From assembly GCA_016295225.1 (NCBI GenBank), contig JAEDLP010000066.1, positions 1 through 9,969 of the forward strand: a stretch of 9,969 nt of DNA. Direction: 5' to 3'. Position numbers and translations under genes: made by a program. This DNA is from Oscillospiraceae bacterium. Lineage in GTDB: Bacteria > Bacillota > Clostridia > Oscillospirales > Oscillospiraceae. Of the stretch, positions 9,545-9,969 are shown piece by piece (within the stretch, counting starts at the first letter, position 1; each line of letters starts with the position of its first letter). Below the pieces are notes generated by a model that did not search any database, had not been told where the DNA came from, and saw only the letters and a list, made by a program, of their open reading frames with translations.

Positions 9545-9885
9545 ATGGAACTGATACAGGCAAGACCGGAGGATTATCAGAAGATCAGAGCCTTCTACGA
9601 CGATATCATTGACCATACGCCGGATATCCAGCGTTATGCCAGGTGGATGCACGGGACGGATCCCTTCGACGAAGGGATCCGGTCGTATCTCAACCGGGGA
9701 GTCATGTATCTCTGTCTGGATGACGGCTGTCTGATCGGCGCCATGGCCGTGACCATGGGCCAGGGGGAGGACTACCATCCGATTCAGTGGGCCGTGGCGG
9801 CCAGGGACGATGAGGTGGCGGTCATTCACATCCTGGGAATTGCCTTCACTGTCAGGGGAAGGGCTTCGTAACACGGATGATTGAG
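9545..9885 (+). pseudogene. GNAT family N-acetyltransferase, frameshifted and 3'-truncated
   Basis: GNAT proteins transfer an acetyl group from acetyl-CoA to an amine; the substrate here is unknown. The start MELIQARPEDYQKIRAFYDD and the later EVAVIHILGIAFTVRG fit the family's N-terminus and the strand leading into the acetyl-CoA loop. That loop should read RGKGFGTRM, but the frame runs to RAS and a TAA at 9869-9871. One missing base in the G-run at 9855-9858 restores RGKGFVTRMIEEA in the other frame. The protein then breaks off at 9885, where rlmD-derived sequence begins in the same frame, so the last helix and strands are lost. The ATG follows GAGGAG. The gene is more GC-rich than the SHOCT gene, suggesting a different origin. 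A sequencing error could explain the frameshift but not the truncation. Confidence 0.75.
9657..9681. repeat. Perfect 25-base palindrome inside the GNAT remnant
   Basis: Arms of 12 bases (9657-9668 and 9670-9681, CGGATCCCTTCG and its complement) surround a single central A. They encode TDPFDEGIR in the GNAT frame. As RNA it would fold as about 10 bp plus a tight loop. No T-run follows, so it is not a classical terminator. It may be chance from coding constraints. Confidence 0.6.
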
Positions 9886-9932
9886 GAAGCCGCCGACCTC
9901 TTCCCCAGGACCCACCATGTGGAGACGGTGGC
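9886..9932 (+). repeat. 47-bp direct repeat, right copy (attR-like)
   Basis: Identical to 8310-8356 over 47 bases, then different from 9933 on. To its left is the GNAT remnant and to its right a distinct rlmD-like tail. The internal CCACC/GGTGG inverted repeat is at 9912-9916 and 9927-9931. The shared left edge GAAGC also suits the GNAT reading frame (IEEA), so a short microhomology may have contributed to the join. Confidence 0.9.
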
Positions 9933-9969
9933 CCTCCTGCGCAAAGCACCCACGAATTACGAGGGATGA
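9886..9969 (+). pseudogene. Orphan 3' end of an rlmD gene (displaced C-terminal tail)
   Basis: This stretch encodes 27 residues beginning EAADLFPRTHHVETVALL and ending in a TGA at 9967-9969, matching the RlmD C-terminus up to ALL and then continuing RKAPTNYEG. It has no start codon or ribosome-binding site of its own and no SAM-binding or catalytic cysteine region. It is best read as the host's original rlmD ending, pushed aside by the insertion, or as the tail of a paralogue. The window ends on its stop codon, so what follows is unknown. Confidence 0.75.

Larger units (their letters stand above)
8357..9885. mobile_element. Putative 1.5-kb insertion at the rlmD 3' end, no recombinase seen
   Basis: The segment lies between two perfect 47-bp direct repeats and carries its own genes: an AT-rich PH-like/SHOCT gene and a GNAT remnant. 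Composition changes sharply. A sampled 60-base line in rlmD (7981-8040) has 43 G/C, one in the SHOCT gene (9001-9060) has 22, and one in the GNAT remnant (9601-9660) has 33. Integration at a gene's 3' end, with the gene restored by element-borne sequence and the old tail left at the far side, is the usual signature of integrative elements, and rumA/rlmD is a reported integration target in streptococci and other Firmicutes. With no integrase, it would be non-autonomous, decayed, or formed by homologous or illegitimate recombination. Confidence 0.55.

Noticed and set aside
9239..9949. Minus-strand open frame spanning the SHOCT gene end, GNAT remnant and right repeat
   Set aside because: It crosses three unrelated segments, has no family resemblance and includes the antisense of the recent repeat junction.

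Overview
The window looks like chromosomal DNA from a high-GC, endospore-forming member of the Clostridia, possibly Oscillospiraceae (Flavonifractor/Pseudoflavonifractor-like). The spore protein SpoIIP, a clostridial-type SecA with a SEC-C zinc tail, a membrane-anchored LysM-G5-M23 protein and strong G/C third-position bias support this. The genus is an inference; no rRNA gene is present.

Layout. Bases 1-176 hold the end of something unidentified and the spoIIP ribosome-binding site. spoIIP (+, 186-1292) converges on a minus-strand cluster across a strong hairpin terminator (1311-1343). Reading with transcription, that cluster is secA (6768-4018), pgeF/ylmD laccase-domain protein (3992-3174) and a LysM-G5-M23 protein (3130-1358), with gaps of only 25 and 43 bases and no terminator between them, so it is probably one operon. 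A divergent intergenic region (6769-7031) carries two back-to-back extended -10 promoters, one for secA and one for the 23S rRNA uracil methyltransferase gene rlmD (+, 7032-8378).

The unusual part is the right end. The last codons of rlmD contain a 47-base sequence (8310-8356) repeated perfectly in direct orientation at 9886-9932, followed there by a different C-terminal coding tail. Between the copies lie about 1.5 kb: a clearly AT-rich gene for a PH-like/coiled-coil/SHOCT protein (8496-9467) and a GNAT acetyltransferase remnant (9545-9885) that is frameshifted and then runs in frame into the second rlmD tail. This is the structure expected when a mobile element integrates at the 3' end of a housekeeping gene, restores its reading frame and displaces the original tail. 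No recombinase gene is visible, so this would be a non-autonomous or decayed insertion, or one edge of a larger history.

The housekeeping genes cover protein export (SecA), a purine nucleoside/laccase-domain enzyme, cell-wall remodelling (M23, SpoIIP) and rRNA modification (RlmD). I see no CRISPR array, tRNA, rRNA, IS transposase or recognisable defence system. The insertion at rlmD is the one feature I would follow up first.
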